64,000 bases of DNA from Meconema thalassinum (Eukaryota; Arthropoda; Insecta; Orthoptera; Tettigoniidae). A program made the position numbers and the translations under genes. Location of the stretch: NCBI GenBank assembly GCA_946902985.2, contig OX336389.2:1289404792-1289468791 (forward strand). Direction: 5' to 3'. This document shows, piece after piece, positions 20,737 through 31,885 of this stretch. The notes beneath the pieces were generated by a model. That model saw only the letters and a list, made by a program, of their open reading frames with translations, ran no database searches and had not been told where the DNA came from. The first letter of the stretch is position 1. Every line of letters begins with the position of its first letter.

Positions 20737-21734
20737 ATGGAAGGAAGAGAGGAAGGGAGGAAGGGAGGGAGGAAGGAATGGAGGGAGGGAGGAAGGAAGG
20801 GAGGGAGGAAGGGTGGAAGGCAGGGAGGAAGGAAGGGAGGGAGGAAGGAAGGAAGGAAGGAAGGAATGAAGGAAGGGAGGAAGGAAGGGAGGAAGGAAGG
20901 AAGGGAGGAAGGAAGGAAGGGAGGGAAGGAGGAAGGGAGGAAGGAAGGAAGGGAGGAAGGGTGGAAGGCGGGGAGGAAGGAAGGAAGGGAGGAAGGGAGG
21001 GAGGAAGGGTGGAAGGCAGGGAGGAAGGAAGGAAGGGAGGGAGGAAGGAAGGGAGGAAGAGAAGGAGGAAGGAAGGGAAGGAGGAAGGGAAGGAAGGGAG
21101 GAAGGAAGGAAGGAAGGAAGGAATGGAGGAAGGAATGGAGGGAGGGAGGGAGGAAGGGAGGGAGGAAGGCAGGGAGGAAGGAAGGGAGGGAGGAAGGAAG
21201 GAAGGGAGGAAGGAAGGAAGGGAGGAAGGGAGGAAGGAAGGGAGGAAGGGAGGAAGGAAGGGAGGGAAGGAGGAAGGAAGGGAGGAAGGAAGGGTGGAAG
21301 GCAGGGAGGAAGGAAGGAAGGGAGGAAGGGAGGGAGGAAGGGTGGAAGGCAGGGAGGAAGGAAGGAAGGAAGGGAGGGAGGAAGGAAGAAAGGGAGGGAG
21401 GGAGGAAGGGAAGGAGGAAGGAAGGTAGGAAGGGAGGGAGGGAAGGAAGGGAGGAAGGAAGGAAGGGAGGAAGGAAGGGAGGGAGGAAGGAAGGGAAGGA
21501 GGAAGGAAGGAAGGGAGGAAGGAAGGAGGAAGGAAGGAAGGGAGGGAGGAAGGGTGGAAGGCAGGGAGGAAGGAAGGAAGGGAGGGAGGAAGGAAGGAAG
21601 GAAGGAAGGAAGGAAGGAAGGGAGGACGGAAGGGAAGGAGGAAGGGAGGAAGGAAGGAAGGAAGGGAGGAAGGAAGGAAGGAAGGTAGGGAGGGAGGGAG
21701 GGAGGAAGGAAGGAAGGGAGGAAGGAAGGAAGGG
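20737..21734 (+). repeat. 1-kb polypurine GGAA/GGGA tract
   Basis: Almost every plus-strand base is A or G, in runs of GGAA, GGGA and GGGAGGAA, with rare T or C. A larger unit is visible: the string GGGTGGAAGGCAGGGAGGAA recurs at about 20810, 21009, 21292, 21339 and 21552, with a one-base variant (GGCGGGG) near 20960. The tract is therefore a higher-order array, not only slippage. Both strands stay open for hundreds of codons simply because purine-only triplets contain few stops; they are not genes. Such tracts can adopt triplex or G-rich structures. Confidence 0.95.
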
Positions 21735-22590
21735 TTATAGTTCCCCCGGTACACTGAGGAACATCGAATCTTGGATATGTGTTTCAGATCTAGATGATGA
21801 ATATCTGTTTACCTCTTTAACTACATCTCAAACAAGGCTATATTACAGGCGAACATGTGTGTTCACAACAATCGCAATTTTCATGTGGATTGGTCTGTAA
21901 ACCAGTTACTTTATAACGTTGTTGAGACACAAAGTTATCTATCTTTGCATTCAAGTTGTGGGGACAAGTACAAATCCGGAACAGGGAAACGAGAAAAGCA
22001 GCCAGGACACGACACTGAGTCAAGGACGCTCATGGGAGAAGTATGAAATGTACTCTCAAGTCATCAAGTGATTGAGAAATGGGCTAAACATGGCGTCTTG
22101 CCGTTGACATGGCTGGAGTATTATTGATCTCAAGAGTAAACGCATCAAGCATAAACGAAAGGAATATTTTGCCTGGTGTACATTTCAGATCGATGTTTAG
22201 ATCACCTCCGAGATTGATAGGAATTGTGTCATACGCATTCTTTTCTACAACTCTGCACTTTTCTTCTTTTTCTTTTCCTGGTTGTACGTGATGAGAAAGG
22301 TGTATTCATTAAATGTGCTTGAAATTCTTTTCGGTTCCTTTCTTCCTGTAGACTCAGGGGCATACATCCCATACGCTCATGTTCACACCGAGGAAGTTAC
22401 TCTCCAACTGCGCAATAAAGTGTCGGTAAGTTATATTATCCAGTACAACTGCTTCTCACCTATCAGAGGCAGCAATGAGATGCGGTAGACCGTCACGCTT
22501 TTTTTATCACGTAAATTTTAGCTTGACTCTTAGCCCAAAAACATATCCATGTTAATATTAACGGAGTTTATTAGAATCTAGAAGAAAATG
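21735..22590. other. Unassigned DNA
   Basis: Nothing recognised apart from chance-length open frames. Confidence 0.4.
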
Positions 22591-22591
22591 G

Positions 22592-22680
22592 ACAGTAAAG
22601 CCCTGTGCGGATGCGGATGCGGATAAGCTGTGGATAATGTTTAGAGTAAATTTGCGGATAGTTTTTAGAATAACATGTTG
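22592..22680 (-). repeat. End fragment of the GCGGAT-rich hAT family
   Basis: AAAGCCCTGTGCGGATGCGGATGCGG followed by GGATAATGTTTAGAGTAAATTTGCGGA corresponds, in reverse, to the right end of the hAT element at 40790-42101. Only one end is visible, so it is a truncated copy. Confidence 0.6.
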
Positions 22681-24617
22681 AACTGGATTTTTTAAAAATA
22701 ATTTTAGTTTTTGCTGAGATCTGCGTCTTTCACGTTTCTTGTTATTTCCCTATTTGCTCTCGCTTGGATTGTATGAGAATAATAGAAAAGGGAGAGAAAC
22801 TAGTCATGAAAACTCCCTCAATTAGTGTTGACTGTTGCCACAAAACAAATAAACAAAACAAAAATCCTTCATAGCCTAGGCCTACCTGCGCTTGCCTGCG
22901 TGGGTACATCCGACGTAAGTGAGTGCTATAATCAGCCACCCGCTGTTTAACGTGCCGTTACTCAGAGGAACAAAACTCAGTCAACATTGCCTTGCGATTC
23001 ACATATAGCCTAGGGGAACGAATTTCCCCTCAAATGTTTAAAGACTAATTTGGTTCTCTTTTCTCTTCTGCAACGTCACGAAACGCTATGACTATGTTGC
23101 CTTTCTTAATAACATTTATTTTGGTGGCGTTGGATAAGTTATGGATTTAATTGATTACATGGTAATAGTATTGGGAATATTGGATCACCCACAATATTGT
23201 CAAAATCTGCATCGACAATATTCACAGCCATTGTCTCTATAAATGATCAAATCAGACATTAACTTCCTAATTTCTAACAGTTATGACATCCATATTTTCT
23301 GACTTGGAAGCCAAACCATTATTACCACTGTGATAGAAGGTATTATCTTGAGGATCAACAGGCTTAGATGGTTAGGACGTGTGGAGATACTGCCTGAAGA
23401 GAGAAATTATACAAATTCTTGGCAGAGTCGGGAATCGAACCTGGCAGAGAGACATGAGATCCCTTATCTTCAATTCAGAAATAGCGTAGAGAAGAACTCT
23501 GTTTGTGATGCTAATGTTGATCATCCTTGTTTAAATTCGGAGGGATTCACTCTTTGAGGCTAGAGAAAACAGATCATGGCGTACCTTTCACGAGGCAAAA
23601 GTAGCCGTAGCCTTATCTAGCATCATAACACATGATTGGTTGTGTGAAAGTCGATCTAATATCTTCCATTTCTTCATTAACAGCCATATTTTGACTTGTG
23701 GCACTATTTCTCATGTAACAGCATAACACATGAACTTACTAACAATGCAACTGCTCATCTTAACACTGCCACAACACAAAATGTGGCAGTTTAGAATCAA
23801 AGGGCTGTATTTTATGGGCAGTGTGTATACTGCCTTACAATGTCAAATAATAGTCAAATAATAAATTTAGACTTGTGGCAGTCTTGGAACCGGAAAAGGA
23901 CACAGTAAATTATTCCAAGTCATATATAACTCAAAATCAACAATTTTTGACTTGTAGCAGTCTTCTTGCAGGGGTGCGAATGTCGGCAGCTGATACTTGG
24001 CTCTGGAGTGAGCCTCGTCGGCTACTATTCGCCTCTCCCGAGTGATGCCGAGACAATCCGATTGAGCACGAAAGAAAATCACCATATTTTGTGCTCGCGA
24101 GTTGAGTCACACAGTCACGAGTTTTTCTGCAGTAGGTGATTCTGCAGTGCAGGAGAACGGCTCGGCACGGCACAGCACGGCACGGCACGCCAACAGAGCG
24201 CCACTTCAACCCAATAGCTCACCTTGGTCGGCTCGAACTTCCCGCTCGCTACGCTTAATTCGTCCTTGGGCTTTGTTCATCGCAGACAAAGAACTCACTT
24301 GGGGACAATGTGGATACTATCGAGGGACTGAGAGGGGATTCATTCTTTTTCTTTTATATTCTCTTCTCCATTCTCTCCCTTATCTGTCTTCTTCATTGTG
24401 TGTGTATGAGAGAGACGGACGAATGACATCCACGAAATGACTCTTGGTTATTAATTTCTTTTGTCATGAGAGAACTGTGATGGACTCGTACATTTAAAGA
24501 AAAAAGGGAGTGTTGTGAGCGTAATACAGCGGTACTAGACCAACTAGTAGGCCTGTTTTAATAAAGTGATCCGGCTTCAAATTCCCCTCGGTTACAAAGT
24601 AACATTTTACTTGTAAA
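22681..24617. other. Mostly unassigned DNA with weak relics
   Basis: At 23330-23410 the plus-strand translation IILRINRLRWLGRV resembles the C-terminal RT block of LINE proteins, and 23420-23460 holds a B-box-like GGGAATCGAACCTGG on the minus strand. Both are too short to call. A CGGCACGGCAC short tandem lies near 24165-24190. Confidence 0.35.
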
Positions 24618-25392
24618 GTCGTTACTAGTAACCGTTACTTTTTGCAGTAACGGGGCGGTAACGACTACCAATTAAATAAGTAACTCTAACGTCGTTACTA
24701 GTAACCGATACTTTTTGCGGTAACGACTACCAATTAAATGAGTAACTCTAACGTCGTTACTAGTAACCAATATTTTTTGCGGTAACGGGGCGGTAACGAC
24801 TACCAATTAAATAAGTAACTCTAACGTCGTTACTAGTAACCGTTACTTTTTGCGGTAACGACTACCAATTAAATGAGTAACTCTAACGTCGTTACTAGTA
24901 ACCGTTACTTTTTGCGGTAATGACTACCAATTAAATGAGTAACTCTACCGTCGTTACTAGTAACCAATACTTTCTGCGGTAACGGGGCGGTAACGACTAC
25001 CAATTAAATAAGTAACTCTAACGTCGTTACTAGTAACCGTTACTTTTTGCGATAACGGGGCGGTAACGACTACCAATTAAATAAGTAACTAACGCCGTTA
25101 CTAGTAACCGATACTTTTTGCGGTAACGGGGCGGTAATGACTACCAATTAAATAAGTAACTCTGACGTCGTTACTAGTAACCGTTACTTTTTGCGATAAC
25201 GGGGCGGTAACGACTACCAATTAAATAAGTAACTCTAACGTCGTTACTAGTAACCGATACTTTTTGCGGTAACGGGGCGGTAACGACTACCAATTAAATA
25301 AGTAACTAACGTCGTTACTAGTAACCGTTACTTTTTGCGATAACGGGGCGGTAACGACTGCCAATTAAATAAGTATCTCTAACGTCGTTACT
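24618..25392 (+). repeat. Satellite of 73- and 62-bp units (11 copies plus a partial)
   Basis: Units start GTCGTTACTAGTAACC and end AAGTAACTCTAAC. Long units (73 bp) contain an extra 11 bp around GGGGCGGTAAC and nearly all carry AAATAAG; short units (62 bp; copies 2, 4, 5) lack it and carry AAATGAG. Copies 7, 9 and 11 share CGTTAC...GCGATAAC while 8 and 10 share CGATAC...GCGGTAAC, so the distal part is amplified as a dimer. Each unit has the palindrome GTTACTAGTAAC. No coding. Confidence 0.95.
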
Positions 25393-25954
25393 CTTCAGGG
25401 TATACGGAAAGTGATTTTAGGAAAAATGCCATTTTTATTTTTTTGCATAATATTAAACGCCAATTGAATATTGAAGCTTGAAATTTTGTACACCAAAGGC
25501 AATAATGAAAAATAATTCATGCTGTAGAGGGTCCAGGAAAGCACTAATGTTGAAACTTTGAAGTCGATTTCCCACAAGTTCATTTTTTTTCCTGCAAAAG
25601 GTACATTATCTCCGGAACCAATAGTGCTATCATTGTGAAATTTTCAGGACTCCTTTGTATGAGTATTCTATACTATTTGAAACTGTAAAACAAGCATATT
25701 GTTAAATTTCTGGGTTATTTAGAAACATTTTCATGTGAAAATTTGCAAAAAAATTTGCATTATTTTAAAAATCCATATTTTTTAAACAGTACCTTTTTTT
25801 AAAGAAAATAGTTTCAGTACAATGCCAACACATTAGTTTATAACATATCAAAAAATCAACTCTTTATCTTGTAGCCTATAGTCCCTGAGAAAATGTTCCT
25901 TAAAATACCACAACTTTAGCTTTGTTAAGATAGGGCTTTCCGTATACCCTTAAC
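25393..25954. mobile_element. ~560-bp inverted-repeat element within the satellite edge
   Basis: Inverted ends AGGGTATACGGAAAG (25397-25411 and, reversed, 25936-25950). Outward, CGTTACT stands on the left and AGTAACG on the right, which together make the palindrome found in every satellite unit. The sequence after the right end (AACTTTTTCAAG) resembles the continuation of a unit. The element therefore seems to sit in the palindrome of the twelfth unit. Interior AT-rich, no gene. Confidence 0.7.
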
Positions 25955-26139
25955 AGTAACGAATTAACTTTTTCAAGAGAGAGCAAATTCGGTATTGCAT
26001 TAAACGGGCAGAGAGTGAACATATTTACTTGACGGAGCAGTGGTGAATAACCTTTAAACGAATTCGGCCCAAGTGTTTTATTGTTGTTTAATTTGGAGCT
26101 TGTGGCCTCATGGTCATCAACCCGGGTACTTGAATGTGT

Positions 26140-26198
26140 TAGTTAGTTAGTTATTTATTGTTGTTTTAAGGGGCGGAACTACTAGGTCATCTGCCCCT
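26140..26198 (-). mobile_element. 59-bp extremely truncated retroposon
   Basis: Flanked by a 14-bp direct repeat GTACTTGAATGTGT (26126-26139, 26199-26212). On the minus strand the insert reads AGGGGCAGATGACCTAGTAG, then GTTCCGCCCCTTAAAACAAC and a TAAC-type tail. The same sequence with its own target duplication is at 44966-45043. Confidence 0.9.
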
Positions 26199-26261
26199 GT
26201 ACTTGAATGTGTGTGGAATCTATCTGATAGCCTATGTCATTGTAGTAAGCGTACTAGTGCG

Positions 26262-26760
26262 TGCGCTTGTAATTAGGGGACCACCTCGTGGTGCTGTGGC
26301 TGGCATTTTTGGCTGTCGCCCCAGAGGTCTGGGATCTGAAACGGGGTACACTCATCCTCGTGAGGCAAAACTGAGAAGAGGTGGGTCCGATTCCTCCCCA
26401 ATCCTCACTTGACATAAAATACACACATTACTACAGGCACCACAATACCCAAGTTATCAGACAAATTCTACACTGGCTGCGTAGCTCTGTGGTATAGTTC
26501 TCGCCTGCTGTGCCCAAGGTTGCAGGATAGAATCCTGGCGCAGCCAGTTAGCATTTGAGGGTGCGCGAATGCGAGGGAGCCGTGTCAGTAGATTTACTGG
26601 CACTTTAAAGATCCCCTTCGGGGCAAAATTCTGGCACCCCAGCGTCTCTAAAAGCCGCAGTAGTTAAAAGGGACGTAAAACCAATAACATCATTATTATA
26701 TATATTATAATTCATCACACACCCACATACACGAGGTTAAATTGCCACGATGTCCAAACC
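26262..26760 (+). mobile_element. tRNA-derived SINE, split by a second SINE
   Basis: The head resembles a decayed tRNA (TGGTGCTGTGGCTGGC ... GTCTGGGATCTG), with the GGTGGGTCCGATTCC body also seen in the SINE at 60145-60450. The tail TTATCAGACAAATTCTACAC resumes after the nested SINE with CACACACCCACATACACG, matching the intact tail at 6190-6220. This shows two SINE families sharing a 3' tail. Confidence 0.65.
26470..26695 (+). mobile_element. tRNA-derived SINE nested in another SINE
   Basis: Head GGCTGCGTAGCTCTGTGG, A-box-like, then a B-box-like GTTGCAGGATAGAATCC, and a body GGGAGCCGTGTCAGTA shared with the minus-strand copy at 54597-54785. Ends in an ATT-rich tail. Imperfect flanking AATTCTACAC / AATTCATCAC may be the target duplication. 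Confidence 0.8.
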
Positions 26761-27380
26761 ACTGAAATGAAACAACAACAACAACAACGCTTGCATCTAG
26801 GGGACTAGGATTGGGAAGGAGGCAGCCGTGATCTGAATTCACTTTGGAAAACCACGAAAGAAACTTCTATGATGGCTGATAGTAACATACGAACACACAA
26901 CTCTTCTCAACAGTCCTCTAGTCTAGAGTAGACTGATCCACTACATACCGTACTAGGATACATTTCATGACAGAGCCGTGGACATCTGTTAGTCATTGCC
27001 TATTGAGGACCAACGGTGGGGAAGGGTTAAGTAAATGGACCAATGATCAAGAAGCAAAGCAATGTTATCTCTGTTCATGTGTATCATTGGAATTTAGTTA
27101 GAAATAAATGTTCTCAAGTTTGTTTAAAACGATATTGTCAAATAAAAAAACGTTTGGTTTGTAGAACTTGGTTGGTTCTAATTTCGGGTAGAAGTTATGT
27201 CCCTCGCAAATTGTGGTGATCCCGACGTGATGTTCAATGCGTATTTGTTCGTGTGTTTTTGTTAACTGTGGACGACGATTCATACAAAGACTGAAAAGGT
27301 ACAAGCATGGAAAGACTATTAAAGGCAAGAAAACCTGTCCGGTCATCATTTACGAAGACCAGTAGAAGAGTCATAAAAGT

Positions 27381-28226
27381 ATGGAATGTTTCCTAGCACA
27401 ACAAATCAACTTATTTGAGAAACAAAAGAAAATCTCCACGGTAAAGTGTTGCTTTGCTTGCTTGAGATTGGGCCACCGGGCTGCACATTATAATGCAAAT
27501 ATTCATTGTTCGGTGTGTGGTGAGAAACATGTCGTCGTTATGTGTCCCAATCTTGATGTGAATCGGTTTGCAGATAGACCAGTGAAAGGCGGGAACAAGA
27601 AACTGAGTCTACCAGTATTGTTATGAATTCTCAGCCTGCTGTTCATGACGTTCTGCTCCAGACAATATTGGTTACGCTAAAACATGGTATGATGGAAAAG
27701 GTGGTGAGGGCTTTAGTTGACAGTAGATCACAGAGATCCTAGAGTACGGTTTCCGAGATGGGTTACTCGCCTCTTCAATTAGAAACAATGATTCACTCTC
27801 TGTTTTGGGGGTGTGGAAACCAGTAAACAATGCCATCACACCTATGAAGTGTCTGTTAACAGCCTGAACGATGATTACTCTACTAAATTTCGAGTTTTAG
27901 ATCAAAAAGCCATATGCGACAGAATATCAAAGTTGAAATATAGCTATTGGATGCAAGAGTTAAAGGAGAAGAAAATATGGATTTCAGATTTTGGACAAAG
28001 GCCACTAGAAGCTCAGTTACTGATTGGTGCTGATGTGGCTGAGAGACTGATTGTGGGTGATATCCAAAGGTTGAAGTCGGGACTAGTGGCCATGAGAAGA
28101 ACGTTTAGTTGGACTATAATGGGCAAGCTGTTGAATGGACAGTTCCACTCTGATGGTGAATGCCTTGTTAATTCAGAGCATTTCTGGGTCAGAACTTCGG
28201 ATTTTGGACAACATTGGGATACATGA
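27381..28226 (+). pseudogene. BEL/Pao Gag zinc fingers and protease region, decayed
   Basis: The first frame (27381-27626) has CCFACLRLGHRAAHYNANIH and CSVCGEKHVVVMCP, the paired zinc fingers at the end of BEL gag; the second H/C of the first finger is altered (HYN in place of HC). After a stop, VRALVDSRSQRS marks the protease active site (normally DSGS). From 27813, EVSVNSLNDDYSTKFRVLDQ and then AQLLIGADVAERLIVGDIQR with SGLVAMRRTFSWTIMGK are typical of the protease-RT linker. The N-terminal gag is absent. At least two stops and one frameshift. Confidence 0.8.
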
Positions 28227-29185
28227 TCCGGTTGAAACCAGATCAAGAAAGGAAATGGAACTAGCTGCACTGAAGCACTTTCAGCAGATCATGAAGATTG
28301 AAGATGGCAGATCCTTGGCTCGAGAATCGACAGTACCTACAAGGAAACGAGAGTTGGCTAAGAAAATGTGTATTTCAGCCACTCAACGGTTAGTCACAGA
28401 ATGGAAATATGAAGACTATACTGATGTATTTGAAACCTGATTGGAGGACGTGGTGATTGAAGTAGTGCCACCTGAAGAATTAAACAACTTTGGATATTAC
28501 TTGCCTCACCGAGGAGTTTCAAGGAAAATTCTACCACTCAAGTGAGGCCTGTTTTTAATGCCTCGTGCAAGCCTAAGAACTCTCCTTCTCTAAATGGCTG
28601 CCTAGAAAAGGAACCAAATCTCACCGAAGTAAGCCCTACTGTTTTAATGAGATTTCGTGTCATTTCCGACATTTTAAAAGCATTTCTTCAGATTTCAGTA
28701 AACAAGAATGACAGTGACTTCCTGACAGTATTGTGGTGGAAAAACGTGGCAGAAGGAAGGATGAAGATTTTCCATCACCGACGTCTGCTGATTGGAGTTA
28801 ATTGCAGCCCTTTCCTGCTAGCCGCAGTATTAAAACTTGTAAACTTTTCTAAAATTTATAGAAACAGCGGACAAGTTAAGAAAGTCGTTTTATGTCGACA
28901 ACTGTGTCACATCAATAGATACAGATGACGACTTCCAGCCATTTACTAAAGAGTCTGAGCGGATGTTATCTGAAGCTCAGCTTGACCTTCGAGGATGACA
29001 AAGCAAAGCAAAAAAGCAATGCAAAAAGGATAGTAACGTTGAACCAAACAACTTCAATATTGGAACTGACCTGGGATTTCCAAGAAGGCGTTATTTCGCG
29101 TGCAAAATTAAATTTCGAAGGTTTTGATGGAAAATATACCAGTAGAAATGAACTTGGTATTATCCAAATTATAACAAGAGTTTAG
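28135..29185 (+). pseudogene. BEL/Pao reverse transcriptase, decayed
   Basis: Blocks in order: LRILDNIGIHDPVETRSRKE, TQRLVTEWKYEDYTDVFE, then after a stop VVPPEELNNFGYYLPHRGV, RPVFNASCKPKNSPSLNGCL, SDILKAFLQISV (palm motif A with its aspartate), LWWKN, and FYVDNCVTSIDTDDDFQPF (the YVDD-type box in its BEL form YVDN). Frames change at about 28190, 28540 and 28900, and a stop stands at 28438. The enzyme cannot be made from this copy. The region stops at an insertion flanked by 12-bp repeats (29174-29292). Confidence 0.85.
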
Positions 29186-29292
29186 TGCTTTTCAGTCGGT
29201 CAACACGAATGTACCCAAAAGAGATGGGTTATGCCCTAATCCTGAAATAAATTACATGAGATTAATAAAACATGGCTTCAAACACCACAACA
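29174..29292. mobile_element. 119-bp insertion with 12-bp flanking repeat in BEL pol
   Basis: ATCCAAATTATA stands on both sides (29162-29173, 29293-29304). The insert contains GGTCAACACGAATGTACCC and ATCCTGAAATAAATTACAT, one arm of the foldback element at 49364-49556. BEL pol resumes right after with IFDPIGFMCPGTLVPKLLLQ. Confidence 0.75.
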
Positions 29293-31235
29293 ATCCAAAT
29301 TATATTTGACCCCATCGGTTTTATGTGTCCTGGAACTTTGGTTCCAAAACTCTTGTTACAGAGAACATGTGACTTGAAAATGAGCTGGGATTCAGATATG
29401 GGAGAGGATTCAAAGATTGACTGTGGAAGGTGACTGAAGGAAATTTAGGCATTGCCCGAGATAAAGATTCCTCGACAGCTCGTCAATTGTGCATCAAAAT
29501 CAAAATGGAGCCTGCATACCTTTTGTGATGCAAGTCAAGCAGCACTGTTCCTGTATATTTGAGGGCTGGAAACGATCAAGAAATATATGCACAGTTGGTG
29601 CAGGCCAAGTCTCCTGCAGCCCCATGAAAGTGCATAACGATTCCTAGACTGGAGTTAGTACCATGCTGCATTAGGGTTCGACTTGCATTTTCAGTGAAAG
29701 ATGCCCTACAGCTGGTTAACATACCATATTTTTACTGATGCTCTTTGTTGAATAAAAATGGGTGATAGTGGGAACCTTTGTTGCCAACAGAGTGAAGGAG
29801 ATAAAGACACCGATCCAGATTTTTGAAACCACATCGCTGGAGTTTGTAATCCAGCAGATATTCCTTCCAGAGGATGTAATCCATCACAGCTGTTACATTC
29901 TAAATGGTGGGTGGGTCCTACATGGCTGAAACAGAACGATGGCGAATGGCCTAGCTCCCAAACTAAACCTGATGAGGAAGAGGTCAATCGGGGGAAGAAA
30001 AGAGGGATCACGACTACACTTTTGTCTTTGACAGAAGAACCTTAGTACTTGAAGTATTTCTCTACATACTCTAAAATTGTTAGGATTATTGGTTCGATAT
30101 GTCATATTTTTCAGAGTATTAGAAACAAGGGAGACATAATCTTCTCTGGATCGCTATTCTTGCAGAATGTTTCTGGGTCCTTAAGGGGAGAAAACCGTTC
30201 GAAAAGTTCTCTATAGGTGTATCACATGCAGAAAATATGAAGCGAAAAGACTATGACAGATCCCGTGCTTTTCCCTGGAGACCGTGTGAGAGACACCTCC
30301 GTGTTTGAAGTAGTGAGAGTTGACTTACCTGGCCCCTTGCACCTAAAGGGGAATATTAAGTCTTGGATCGTCATCTTTACATTTGCAGACTATAGAGCTG
30401 TACCTTTGAATTAGTCATGTCCCTATCCACATCTGGTTTTATTCCAGCCCTCGCAAGGCGAGGGTGAACTCAAATATACAGCGATAATGGGGCAAGCTTT
30501 ATTGGGACTATTGTTCAAAACTGTTGATTGACGGAAGTTGACAAAGAAACTTCAGATCTGAGAATTGAGTGGAAGTTCAATCGACCCACTGCTGCTTGGT
30601 GAGGTGGATGGTGGGAACGGTGGTGCAAAGGATGATAAAGCTGTTGCGACGTGTCCTGGGTCGCATTTTTGTAGATTCTTTTTACCATATCTTGACGAAT
30701 GCAGTACATTTGCATTTGTCTTTTAGCACAGGCTAGAGCAAAATGTGTCTTTCTACCAATGTCTCAGTCTTATTCATGGCTGTGATTATATGAAAGCTAC
30801 TGATGTATGGGCGGTGCTGAATAATGGCCTCCAGGGAACAACTAGTGCATGTGTGTACTGAGAAAAGTTCTACTCATCGGGTCGGTGCTATTGTTCTGAC
30901 TCAGTGAGGAAAGCAATTGTAAACTACCTCACTCCTCATCTTGCCTGGTACGTCTCCGTTATATTGCTGCTTTGAGGTTTTGTGGGTATCTACCGACCTG
31001 ACCTATGGCGGTACAGAGAGGAAATTATGACAATACAGTATTGGCAGATTGTTAATGCCAGGCCATTGACCTATCTATCTGAGGACCAAGGCCTGCAATG
31101 TTCATGCAGGACATTCAGAAGGTATGAATGCCTGCATTGCATTGATAAAATCAGTCTCTCGAAGAGATATCGTTATCAACCACGCCTGAACGAAGAGTTG
31201 AGAAAGAGGTTTTGACCAGAGTACTGTACCCGATC
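29293..31235 (+). pseudogene. BEL/Pao RNase H and integrase region, decayed
   Basis: Readable blocks across several frames are FDPIGFMCPGTLVPKLLLQR (29308), IPRQLVNCASKSKWSLHTFC with DASQAALFLYI (29470), [18 protein letters not shown] with [12 protein letters not shown] (29850), VDLPGPLHLKGNIKSWIVIF (30320), WKFNRPTAAW with GGWWERW (30570), RPLTYLSEDQ (31062) and DKISLSKRYRYQPRLNEELR (31146). This is the normal order from RNase H linker to integrase. Frequent stops and shifts. The match ends near 31235 just before a T10 run, where ~6.8 kb of other DNA begins. Confidence 0.8.
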
Positions 31236-31689
31236 TGACTTGTGCCGCTCGGCTACGGAAGCGATATCTGTTTTTTTTTTGCGAATGCTGACGTCAACCT
31301 TCATGACGTAGCGTGGCTGATTAGCGAGCCTTTTGTCAGGCGCGTAAGAGCGAGTCATTTATTAGGCACATTACCAAGCTGGGGAGGCAGTAACCTGTCT
31401 TGTGTGAACCCACATTTTGATTTTTATGCCAATTTAATAATTTATATATTTACGACAAAACAAGGAACTAAAATACAAAGCACTGCAAAATCTCATGTTT
31501 AAAATTTGAGATGTGAAAGTGGGCTGAAAACGCGAGGAAATTGTGCTATCGCAAACACAAGAGCCGAGGCTAACATCAAGAAGTTAAAACCAAATCTCCA
31601 CAAAACAAAACAAAAAATGTAAACGTTACAGGAAGGAGAGGGGATGGTCCAAGCTCACCCCCTCTACGACAAGCAGGAGAGGAAGTCAG

Positions 31690-31885
31690 TACACCAGAGA
31701 CAACAGTCATAGTTCGGTTCCCCGGGAGAAACAGTCATAATTCGATTCCCATGAGGGACACATCGTACTCGAGTCGCGCGTACAGCGGTGAGAAACAGTC
31801 ATAATTCGATTCCCGTGAGGAGCAAATCGTAGTTCAGCAGGCCGCGTGCAGCGGTGAGGAAATAGTCATAATTCGAGTCCCAGGA
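31690..31885 (+). repeat. Imperfect tandem with ACAGTCATAATTCGATTCCC
   Basis: The motif ACAGTCATAATTCGATTCCC or a close variant occurs four times (about 31708, 31732, 31795, 31864), separated by variable GC-rich spacers such as CGCGTACAGCGGTGAG. No function seen. Confidence 0.75.

Noticed and set aside
20711..21900. Long open frames on both strands (347, 387 and 216 codons) in the purine tract
   Set aside because: They translate a simple repeat (Gly/Arg/Glu/Lys or Pro/Ser/Leu/Phe) that cannot contain many stops; no start context or domain.
24618..25392. CRISPR-like regular repeats
   Set aside because: Units are contiguous without unique spacers and the surrounding DNA is eukaryotic; it is a satellite.
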